Shown one piece after another: positions 14,075 through 20,473 of a stretch of 20,677 nt of DNA (position 1 is the stretch's first letter; the number at the start of each line of letters is the position of its first letter). This stretch comes from Chloroflexota bacterium. Lineage in GTDB: Bacteria; Chloroflexota; Anaerolineae; Anaerolineales; JACQED01. The DNA is taken from positions 1 to 20,677 of the forward strand of contig JACQED010000402.1 in the NCBI GenBank assembly GCA_016200785.1, in the 5' to 3' direction. The notes under the pieces are model-generated. The model made no database searches. It saw only the letters and a list, made by a program, of their open reading frames with translations, and had not been told where the DNA came from. A program made the position numbers and the translations under genes.

Positions 14075-14549
14075 GGAAACCCTCCCAGGTTATCTCCCAG
14101 TGAAAGCCCGGTGTGTGTTGCCAGTCCCAGTACATGTCGCCGTCGATGCGTTCGCGGACGAGGCCGGCCTGGGCTATGATCTGACGAACGCGGTCGAGCT
14201 TGCTGGCCGTGTACCCGTCCCGATCGAACAGCAAAATGCCGTCTGTTCCGAGGTCGAGATACAGTGAAGGAAATTGGCTTTCAAATTCCGCCGGCGTCTT
14301 GCCCAACACCGAAAAGTCAGGCGCATCGTTGATCCCGCGCACCAGGGCCTGGAGTTGGATGCACCGATCGTACCGCCGCTCCGGCAGGCCGTGCGCGATG
14401 ACGAACAGATCAACGTCACTGCCTTCACGCGCCTCGCGGCGCGCGTGCGAGCCATACAGCACCACGCCGACCAGATTCTCGCCGAGGGCCGCCACAAGTT
14501 TTTCGACTGCCCGGCGGAGATACGCCGGTGGTTCGGCCAATTCGCTCAC
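14061..14549 (-). CDS. MNT-type nucleotidyltransferase of a HEPN/MNT pair
   Basis: The 162-residue protein has the minimal nucleotidyltransferase motif 'GSHARREAREGSDVDL' (33-48) with metal-binding Asp45 and Asp47; a third acidic residue is likely Asp78. Family members transfer nucleotides to protein partners, in several systems AMPylating the cognate HEPN toxin. I place the start at GTG 14549. A TTGTCA-18-TACAAT promoter on the minus strand ends 7 bases before it, so the transcript would begin at or next to this codon (leaderless), and the longer frame up to 14594 would run through the promoter. It is the first gene of the minus-strand run HEPN - LysM-CAP - thioredoxin-like. At 162 residues it is longer than the shortest MNT proteins of about 100, with a C-terminal part rich in Trp and His of unknown role. 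Confidence 0.82.
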   Translation of the reverse strand: MSELAEPPAYLRRAVEKLVAALGENLVGVVLYGSHARREAREGSDVDLFVIAHGLPERRYDRCIQLQALVRGINDAPDFSVLGKTPAEFESQFPSLYLDLGTDGILLFDRDGYTASKLDRVRQIIAQAGLVRERIDGDMYWDWQHTPGFHWEITWEGFRELA

Positions 14550-14556
14550 GCCGGCT

Positions 14557-14586
14557 ATTGTAGCCCAAAGCCGCGCGCTTTGACAA
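14557..14586 (-). promoter_or_regulatory. Minus-strand promoter of the MNT/HEPN/CAP/Trx run
   Basis: On the minus strand TTGTCA (complement of 14581-14586), an 18-base spacer and TACAAT (complement of 14557-14562). The predicted start is about base 14550, next to the GTG codon at 14549. The -35 box overlaps the -35 box of the plus-strand EF-G promoter. Confidence 0.6.
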
Positions 14587-14608
14587 CTCCCCACGCCTCG
14601 GTTACAAT
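14580..14608 (+). promoter_or_regulatory. Plus-strand promoter of the EF-G-like gene
   Basis: TTGACA (14580-14585), a 17-base spacer and TACAAT (14603-14608), a near-perfect sigma-70 type promoter. The leader of about 105 bases up to ATG 14720 contains a dispersed hairpin repeat. It is back-to-back with the minus-strand promoter. Confidence 0.65.
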
Positions 14609-14622
14609 CCTGCCGCTTTTAT

Positions 14623-14692
14623 CGGGTGACGGGTGACAAGTGACGGGTGGCGGGGCTGGTCCCCGCGACACGCGTTACCCGCCACTCGTCAC
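14623..14692. repeat. Dispersed GACGGGTGAC-type hairpin, copy 2, in the EF-G leader
   Basis: GTGACGGGTGGCGGG (14640-14654) pairs with CCCGCCACTCGTCAC (14678-14692) at 14 of 15 positions. Inside it CGGGG (14651-14655) pairs alternatively with CCCCG (14661-14665). GGGTGAC units precede it. It is related to 4304-4366. It would form a stable hairpin in the mRNA leader, 8 bases before the GGAGG ribosome-binding site. Confidence 0.75.
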
Positions 14693-14719
14693 ACACATAC
14701 GGAGGTTCATCTATTCCCC

Positions 14720-16798
14720 ATGAAGGAATACGCGACCGAGTTCATCCGCAACGTGGCGCTGGTCGGGCACGGGTCGTCGGGCAAGACGATGCTGGCCGAG
14801 GCGCTGTTGTTCAACTCCGGCGGCACGACGCGCATCGGCAAAATCGAGGACGGCACGACGATCTCGGATTTCGACGAAGAAGAAATCCGCCGCAAGATTT
14901 CCATCTACACCTCGCTCATCCCCTGCGAATACCAAAACTGCAAAATCAACCTGCTCGACACGCCCGGCTTCACCGACTTCGTCGGCGAAGTCAAGTCGGC
15001 CCTGCGGGTGGCCGACGCGGCGATCGTGGTGGTGGACGCCGTGTCAGGCGTGGAGGTCGGGACGGAGTTGGTGTGGCAATACGCCGACGAGCGCAAACTG
15101 CCGCGCTTCGTCGTGATCAACAAGATGAATCGCGAGAACGCGAACTTCCAGCAGGCGCTCGAATCGGTGCAGTCGGCTTTCAAGGTCAAGCTCGTGCCGG
15201 TGCAGTTGCCGTGGGGCGAGAAAGATCATTTTCAGGGCGTCATCGGCCTGCTCAGCATGAAAGCGCGCAAGGGCGCGGGCGCGGAACTGGTGGACATTCC
15301 CGCCGACATGAAGGACGCCGCCGACGAGGCGCGCGTTGCGCTGGTCGAAGCCGCGGCGGAGGGCGATGACGCGCTGTTGGAAAAATATCTCGGCGGCGAA
15401 GAACTGACCGCCGACGAAGTGATGCGCGGCTTCCACAAAGCTGTCACCGCCGGGTTGTTCGTCCCGGTGTTCGTCGCCGCCGGCTCGGCCAACGCCGGCA
15501 TCGCGCCGATCCTCGACGGCATCGTCCGCTATTTCCCGTCGCCGGCCGAGGCGCCCGCCGAAGTGGCCCAGGGCAAAAGCGGCGACGAAACGCTCCCGGC
15601 CTCCGACGCCCGACCGTTGGGCGCATTCGTCTTCAAGACCACCGCCGATCCCTTTGTCGGCAAGTTGACCATTTTTAGAGTCATGTCGGGCGTGCTCAAC
15701 TCCGACACGCGCGTCTGGAATCAGACGAAAGGTCAGGAGGAACGCATCGGCACGCTGCACATGGCGAAGGGCAAAGAGCAGATCGCCGTGAAGCAGCTCC
15801 ACGCCGGCGACATCGCGACGATCGCGAAACTCACCGTCACTGCCACGGGCGACACGCTGTGCGATCGGGGCCACCCGTTGACTTTTGCCCGCGCGACTTA
15901 CCCCTCGCCGCTGTACTCGGTGGCGGTGACGCCCAAGACGCAGATCGACTCGGCCAAAATGGGGCCGACGCTCACCCGCCTGTCCGAAGAAGACCCGACT
16001 CTGCGATGGCATCAGGAGGCCTCCACCAAGCAGGCCATCTTCGCCGGGATGGGCGACCAGCACATTGACGTCGCCATCCGCCGGGCCGAGTCGCGCTTCG
16101 GCACGGCCATCAACACCGAGACGCCGCGCGTGCCGTACCGCGAGACGATCACCCGCGCCCACAGCGACATGCACCGCCACAAGAAGCAGACCGGCGGCGC
16201 GGGGCAGTTCGGCGAAGTTCACATGCGCGTCGAGCCGAACCCGGAGTCCGACTTCGAGTTTGCTGACGAAGTCAAAGGCATGGCGCTCTCGCATTCGTAT
16301 ATGAGCCCCATCGAAAAGGGCGTCAAGAGCGTGATGGAGCAGGGCGTGATCGCCGGCTACCCGGTGGTGAACGTCAGGGTGGCGGTGTTCGACGGCAAGG
16401 AGCATCCGGTCGACTCGAAGCCCATTGCGTTCGAGATCGCCGGGCGCGAGGCGTTCAAGAAGTGCGTGAAGGCCGCCGGCCCGGTCATTCAGGAGCCGAT
16501 CATGAAAGTCCGCATCGTCGTGCCCGAGATCAACATGGGCGACGTGCTGGGCGACCTGAATACGCGCCGCGCGCGAGTGCAGGGGATGGAGCAGGACGGC
16601 GGCAAGAGTATCGTGACCGCCGAAGTGCCAATGGCCGAGATCATGCGCTACGCCACCGACTTGCGCTCGATCACCGGCGGGCGCGGCATCTATTCGATGG
16701 AGTTCGCGCGGTACGAAGTCGTCCCCAACCATATCGCGCAGGGTATCATCGCGGCGGCGGCCAAGGCGAAGGCAGGAGAGGAAGAGGAAGAAGAGTAG
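14720..16798 (+). CDS. Elongation factor G-like translation GTPase (EF-G2-like)
   Basis: The 692-residue protein has full EF-G domain order. G-domain motifs: G1 'GHGSSGKT' (16-23), G3 'DTPGF' (80-84), and G4 'NKMN' (134-137) where NKxD is usual. The beta-barrel domain, domain III ('AGMGDQHIDVAIRR'), domain IV and the domain V end 'ITGGRGIYSMEFARYE' follow. A run of six glutamates closes the protein. The divergent effector region ('EEIRRKISIYTS') places it with EF-G-like paralogues that coexist with the main fusA, rather than canonical EF-G; their role in translocation or recycling is not settled. A GGAGG motif lies at 14701-14705, 14 bases before the chosen ATG, somewhat far. It has its own promoter and terminator, so it is a single-gene unit. 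Confidence 0.88.
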   Translation: MKEYATEFIRNVALVGHGSSGKTMLAEALLFNSGGTTRIGKIEDGTTISDFDEEEIRRKISIYTSLIPCEYQNCKINLLDTPGFTDFVGEVKSALRVADAAIVVVDAVSGVEVGTELVWQYADERKLPRFVVINKMNRENANFQQALESVQSAFKVKLVPVQLPWGEKDHFQGVIGLLSMKARKGAGAELVDIPADMKDAADEARVALVEAAAEGDDALLEKYLGGEELTADEVMRGFHKAVTAGLFVPVFVAAGSANAGIAPILDGIVRYFPSPAEAPAEVAQGKSGDETLPASDARPLGAFVFKTTADPFVGKLTIFRVMSGVLNSDTRVWNQTKGQEERIGTLHMAKGKEQIAVKQLHAGDIATIAKLTVTATGDTLCDRGHPLTFARATYPSPLYSVAVTPKTQIDSAKMGPTLTRLSEEDPTLRWHQEASTKQAIFAGMGDQHIDVAIRRAESRFGTAINTETPRVPYRETITRAHSDMHRHKKQTGGAGQFGEVHMRVEPNPESDFEFADEVKGMALSHSYMSPIEKGVKSVMEQGVIAGYPVVNVRVAVFDGKEHPVDSKPIAFEIAGREAFKKCVKAAGPVIQEPIMKVRIVVPEINMGDVLGDLNTRRARVQGMEQDGGKSIVTAEVPMAEIMRYATDLRSITGGRGIYSMEFARYEVVPNHIAQGIIAAAAKAKAGEEEEEE

Positions 16799-16804
16799 GG
16801 GGAG

Positions 16805-16836
16805 AAATCCCAAATCTCAAACTCCAAATCCCAAAG
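16805..16836. repeat. Dispersed AAATCCCAAA repeat, copy 2
   Basis: This 32-base stretch is identical at 28 positions to 8528-8559 and lies between the EF-G stop and its terminator, so it would be in the mRNA 3' end. Non-coding, role unknown. Confidence 0.75.
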
Positions 16837-16844
16837 CCGAATCG

Positions 16845-16884
16845 AAGCGCTGGACTTGTGTGAAAGTCCGGCGCTTTTGTTTTG
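16845..16884 (+). terminator. Rho-independent terminator of the EF-G-like gene
   Basis: AAGCGCTGGACTT (16845-16857) and AAGTCCGGCGCTT (16864-16876) form a 13-bp stem with one T-G wobble and a 6-base loop, followed directly by TTGTTTTG. Strong stem plus T-rich tail. Confidence 0.85.
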
Positions 16885-16897
16885 GGAGGGTGAGGGC

Positions 16898-16903
16898 TAT
16901 AAT
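16898..16903 (+). promoter_or_regulatory. -10 box (TATAAT) of the nucleotidyltransferase gene
   Basis: A perfect TATAAT lies 17 bases before ATG 16921 and directly after the EF-G terminator. No good -35 box is visible, and the leader would be about 10 bases without a clear Shine-Dalgarno sequence. Confidence 0.5.
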
Positions 16904-16920
16904 CGCGAACGGTGTAACTG

Positions 16921-17457
16921 ATGGCGACGATCAACAAATCAGAGATAATAGAAGCGCTGGAGCGACTCGGGCAACTCGCTGAAGTGCAGGGCGAGCGAGT
17001 CGAACTGTTGCTCGTCGGCGGCGCGGTGATGGTGCTGGCCTATGATGCCCGCCGATCCACTCGCGATGTGGATGCCGTTATCCTCGCGCCGCCCGAGGCG
17101 CGGATTGTTCGTTCGCTGGCAAAGACGGTCGCTACAGAACGGGACTGGCCGGACGACTGGCTGAATGATGCGGCCAAAGGCTATCTGGTCGGGCTCACGG
17201 CTGGCCCGGTCGTTTTCTCAGCGCCGGGGATCGAAGCGCGCCGCCCGGCCATTGAGCAACTGCTGGCGATGAAACTATCGGCGTGGCGTGACGACGTTGA
17301 TATTGCCGACGCGCGCCGGTTACTCGATGAACTGCCGCCGGGCGGCGCTCGCGAGGAAGTGTGGAAGGCGATTGAGCCACACCTGGTGTCCGGTGACGAG
17401 TTGAAAGCACAGTACGCTTTTTGGGATTTGTGGGAGTCACTGCATGGCGACGATTGA
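16921..17457 (+). CDS. DUF6036/AbiEii-like nucleotidyltransferase-fold protein
   Basis: The 178-residue protein has 'LLLVGGAVMVLAYDARRSTRDVDAVI' across residues 29-54, with the Gly-Gly pair 33-34 and Asp49/Asp51. This is the nucleotidyltransferase-like signature of the AbiEii/DUF6036 group, whose members often act as the toxin or modifying half of two-gene modules. The middle 'EQLLAMKLSAWRDDVDIADARRLL' region matches the conserved helical lobe of these proteins. It has its own -10 box after the EF-G terminator. Its 3' end overlaps the next gene by 14 bases, so the two are made together. Whether it acts in defence, toxin-antitoxin control or housekeeping cannot be told from sequence. Confidence 0.72.
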   Translation: MATINKSEIIEALERLGQLAEVQGERVELLLVGGAVMVLAYDARRSTRDVDAVILAPPEARIVRSLAKTVATERDWPDDWLNDAAKGYLVGLTAGPVVFSAPGIEARRPAIEQLLAMKLSAWRDDVDIADARRLLDELPPGGAREEVWKAIEPHLVSGDELKAQYAFWDLWESLHGDD

Positions 17458-17800
17458 ACAACTTGCGCGAGCGGCACTGGACTACGAGAGTCTCCAACTC
17501 CGCAGCCTGACTCAAGACCTGCTTCGCGAAAGTCCCCGGCTGAGCGACCAGCCGCGCCCGCAGACCGACGACCCGCGCTTGCTGGCAATCGCGGCTTCGC
17601 TCGTGGAATTGTTGACACTCCGGCTCCACCAAGCGCCTCCCGCCTGGGCAAGGGAGGTGGGGCCGATGCCGGAGCCGTTCTACCTGCTCCGGTCCGCCGC
17701 GACGATGAAACGGCTCCGCGAACTCTGCGAAACCCAGTCGCCTGAGCCGCTTCGCAAGCGCCGCCTGTACGCGCCCCCCAATTTTCTCGAATTCGCTTGA
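17444..17800 (+). CDS. 118-residue partner protein, unknown
   Basis: This small, mostly helical protein has no signal peptide or membrane segment. Notable stretches are 'LQLRSLTQDLL' (17-27), 'DDPRLLAIAASLVELLTLRL' (42-61), 'PPAWAREVGP' (65-74) and the C-terminal 'RRLYAPPNFLEFA'. I do not recognise a named domain, although I believe similar C-termini (YAPPNFL) occur in other proteins of unknown function beside DUF6036-type genes; that needs a database check. The ATG lies inside the upstream gene (14-base overlap), typical of toxin-antitoxin partners. The role of antitoxin or adaptor is inference. Confidence 0.65.
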   Translation: MATIEQLARAALDYESLQLRSLTQDLLRESPRLSDQPRPQTDDPRLLAIAASLVELLTLRLHQAPPAWAREVGPMPEPFYLLRSAATMKRLRELCETQSPEPLRKRRLYAPPNFLEFA

Positions 17801-17806
17801 GGCACA

Positions 17807-19804
17807 ATGAAACCTCATCTCCTCCCTCGCCTCCTCCTCACCCTCACCCTCCTCGCCTTCGCCTGCAATGCGCCGTTCATCGCGGCGCAACGAACGGGCG
17901 GGGGCGGGGGACTGCTGACCGTCGCCGATCCGCCGCGACTGCTCGCGCCTCAGACTTACGCCGACAGCGCGCGATCGCTGGCTCAGGCAATCGCCGAACT
18001 CAATCGCGTGCAGGAGCAGACGATCGAGCATCTGCGCACTTCGCCGCCGCCCGAAACGGTGGACGAGGACTTACGCCAGACAAGCGCGGCGGCGTTCACT
18101 GTCGCGCAACTCGCCGAGCAGCTCGCCGCCAGCACCGCGAATCAGGCCGGGGGCGATCAAGCCGCGACCGCCGCCGCCATGCCCTATCTGAACGCAGCGC
18201 AAGTCAGTTACCTGACCGCGATCGAAGCCCAGAACATGCGCGAAACCTATGCCTCCGGCAAGTCGTCCGCCGAAGAAGTCGAGAAAATGGTCGCGCAAAT
18301 GGGGTCAATGCTGTGGAGTGGCGACCGTTTCGATCCGGCGAGCAATCCCAAACCGTTCGCCGAGTCCAGCCCCAATCCCGCAAACGTTCCCGCGCCCACC
18401 GTTCTCCCGTTGAGCGCCGCCGATACCGTTCGTTCGCAAGTCGGCAGTAGCTCCGGCAAACCGGTCGCACTCTCGGCGTGGGCCTCGTCTTCCGGCTCGC
18501 GGCAGGTGGTTCGCGTCAGCGTGCCTGCGCCGCGCAAGAGCGCAGGAGGCAGAGCGTTCGACCCGCGCACGTTGCCGCAACTGGCGACGGCCGACGGCCA
18601 GAGGGACGCCGACCTGGTGCGAGCCACCGCGGTGGCCAGAGTTATCTCGCTCGGCGCGAACAAAGGCGCGCGCTCTTCTCCGGCCTTTGCCTCGCTCGTG
18701 CTCGTGCCGAACGCCGACGGCGGCTTTGACATTGAGATCGAACTCCCGGCCTCGCTCGTCTTCCAATCCGACTTCAGCCACAGCCTTCCGTTCTTCGCCG
18801 ACGGCACGGGCGACGTGATCGCCTCGGCCGACGGCGGCGGCGCGCTCGTTTCGGGTGTGACGTTGAGCGACGGTCAGCCGCAGGCGGGGAAGCCCATTGA
18901 AGTCAACAATGCCACGCCGCTGGTCACACTGCACATTGACAGCCTCACGCCGACTGGCAACGCGACCGGCGACACGCGCGACGTGAACCTGAGCGTGAGT
19001 TGGACGACGACTCTCGCGAGTCCGTTGTTCGCCATTACGTGCTTTGCCGGGAGCGGCGGGAGCAACTCGTCGCCGATCTCGACCGCCTCAGGTCAGACGA
19101 CGATCACAGTGCCGTTCAGTCGTTTGCGAGACACCGCCGTGTGTCACGCAAAGTTGGATAACGCGACCCTCGGCGAATCGCAGGTCGTCGAGATCGAGCC
19201 TGCCGCGGAGGACGCCAACGCGCAATCCACCGCCGACGCGCAAGAGACGCAGAATGCGGCCGCGCCTCCGACGAGCCTGCCGCCCACCGTCGCCCCACCG
19301 CCGACCGATACGCCACCTGCGCCGCCCACTGCCCTCACACTCAACGGCACGTTCACCCTCACCCAGACCGACGACGGCTGCCGCTTCTCGGCGGCCCCGC
19401 AGACGGGCGGGCCGATCCAGGTCACGCTGGACTTCGCCGCCGGGACGGCCAGCGGCACGTTCAACGGCGGCGGCAATGGCGTCCGCCCCGGCCTCGAATG
19501 TACCGGCAACTTCGGCGACCTGACGTGGGATCAGTCGTATTCGGGGGAGTTCAGCGGGACGGTAGACGCCAACGGGGTGATTTCTGCGACGGGCACGCTG
19601 AGCGGCACCGGGGGCGGAGAATGGAGCAACTGCCGCGACTCAAAAAATCAGCCTTTCGATTGTCCCAGCTATGGCCACAATCCATACAGTTATCCGATCA
19701 CTTTGACCGGGTCGGTGGACAAACCCGCCGGGTCGGGCAGTGGAAAGTACGTCGTGAATAACGTCACTTTGCCGACTACGGCGGATTGGAGTGCAACGAA
19801 GTAA
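17807..19804 (+). CDS. Large exported probable lipoprotein, unknown
   Basis: The 665-residue protein begins with a signal peptide ending 'LLAFAC', a plausible though not perfect lipobox with Cys20. Residues about 45-165 are helical and Ala/Gln/Glu-rich. The middle (about 195-470) looks beta-rich and contains one cysteine pair ('ITCFAG', 'AVCHAK'). A Pro/Thr-rich linker follows (about 489-510), then a C-terminal beta domain of about 150 residues with four cysteines (525, 565, 609, 619), which could form two disulphides outside the cell. The repeated Gly/Thr strands ('GTASGTFNGGG', 'GVISATGTLSGTGGG') suggest a beta sandwich or barrel. A TGAGG ribosome-binding site overlaps the previous stop, so it may be co-transcribed with the nucleotidyltransferase pair. 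I do not recognise the family. Confidence 0.72.
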   Translation: MKPHLLPRLLLTLTLLAFACNAPFIAAQRTGGGGGLLTVADPPRLLAPQTYADSARSLAQAIAELNRVQEQTIEHLRTSPPPETVDEDLRQTSAAAFTVAQLAEQLAASTANQAGGDQAATAAAMPYLNAAQVSYLTAIEAQNMRETYASGKSSAEEVEKMVAQMGSMLWSGDRFDPASNPKPFAESSPNPANVPAPTVLPLSAADTVRSQVGSSSGKPVALSAWASSSGSRQVVRVSVPAPRKSAGGRAFDPRTLPQLATADGQRDADLVRATAVARVISLGANKGARSSPAFASLVLVPNADGGFDIEIELPASLVFQSDFSHSLPFFADGTGDVIASADGGGALVSGVTLSDGQPQAGKPIEVNNATPLVTLHIDSLTPTGNATGDTRDVNLSVSWTTTLASPLFAITCFAGSGGSNSSPISTASGQTTITVPFSRLRDTAVCHAKLDNATLGESQVVEIEPAAEDANAQSTADAQETQNAAAPPTSLPPTVAPPPTDTPPAPPTALTLNGTFTLTQTDDGCRFSAAPQTGGPIQVTLDFAAGTASGTFNGGGNGVRPGLECTGNFGDLTWDQSYSGEFSGTVDANGVISATGTLSGTGGGEWSNCRDSKNQPFDCPSYGHNPYSYPITLTGSVDKPAGSGSGKYVVNNVTLPTTADWSATK

Positions 19805-19810
19805 ACGTTG

Positions 19811-19870
19811 AAGGACGAAGGCAGAATGCGGAAGACCGCTTTATCCTTCATCCCTCCGCCTTCATCCCTT
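19811..19870. repeat. Inverted repeat between two convergent genes
   Basis: AAGGACGAAGGCAGA (19811-19825) faces CTCCGCCTTCATCCCTT (19854-19870), complementary with a few mismatches. It fills the 57-base gap between the lipoprotein gene and the TPR gene and enters the end of the latter. It may act as a two-way terminator or be one more dispersed repeat of the AAGGATGAAGG type. Confidence 0.45.
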
Positions 19871-20401
19871 GCCCAGCAGACTCATCGGCCACTTGATCAA
19901 GTTGTGGAGCAGTCGCTGCGTCGGGGAAAGTTTGGGCGCGGCGGCAAGGCCGGCATCCATCGTCGCCAGCGCCTCGAACTGTCGGCCCTGCTTGAGTTGG
20001 AGCGCGCTCAGAGCCTTGAGGGTGTAAGCGCGGTTTTCGTGCTCGCCCAACTCACCGAACAGCGCGATGGCCTGCTGATAAAAATCGCTCGCTCTCTTGA
20101 GGTCGCCGCGCGACTCCGCCAGCGCGCCCAAGTTTCCAAGAGCCTGCGCCTCGCGCAGCCGATCGCCGATCTCGCAGAACTCGTTCAGCGCAGCTTCGAG
20201 CGCGGTCTGCGCCGCGTCCCACGCTTTCAGCGCCCGGTGAGTCAACCCCAGATTGTTCGACATCTCGCCAGCCATCGCCCGGTCGCCGGCGTCGGCATAC
20301 GCGCTGCGCGCCGCCTCGAACTTGGCGACGGCTTCGGCGTAGTTGCCTTCACGATACAGCCGGAGGCCGGCGTCTTTGAGGGTGGAGGCTTCTGAGGACA
20401 A
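19862..20401 (-). CDS. TPR-repeat protein
   Basis: The 179-residue protein consists of about four tetratricopeptide repeats (near residues 6-39, 46-79, 86-119 and 126-155) of the 'A-x-x-x-x-N-L-G-x-x-x-x' type, for example 'MSNNLGLTHRALKAWDAAQ' and 'ALGNLGALAESRGDLKRA'. TPRs bind partner proteins; no catalytic domain is attached. The C-terminal 'LHNLIKWPMSLLGKG' is weakly amphipathic. No ATG is available, so the start is TTG at 20401 with an AAGG motif upstream. The C-terminal codons run into the inverted repeat at 19811-19870. No signal peptide is seen, so it is probably cytoplasmic. Confidence 0.78.
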   Translation of the reverse strand: MSSEASTLKDAGLRLYREGNYAEAVAKFEAARSAYADAGDRAMAGEMSNNLGLTHRALKAWDAAQTALEAALNEFCEIGDRLREAQALGNLGALAESRGDLKRASDFYQQAIALFGELGEHENRAYTLKALSALQLKQGRQFEALATMDAGLAAAPKLSPTQRLLHNLIKWPMSLLGKG

Positions 20402-20425
20402 GGGGAAATACCTTGAAAGGATATT

Positions 20426-20458
20426 AACGCAAAGCCGCGAAGGAGCAAGGACGCAAAG
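20426..20458. repeat. Dispersed AACGCAAAG... repeat, copy 2
   Basis: AACGCAAAGCCGCGAAGGAG (first 20 bases) followed by CAAGGACGCAAAG is related to 12289-12339. It lies between the TPR gene start and the early stop of the GxxExxY-family gene. Confidence 0.7.
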
Positions 20459-20473
20459 ATTTGTGGGTGTCGA

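Noticed and set aside
15044..16813. 589-codon minus-strand open frame opposite the EF-G-like gene
   Set aside because: Composition rich in Arg, Asp, His and Val without domains; the plus strand carries all EF-G motifs over the same bases.
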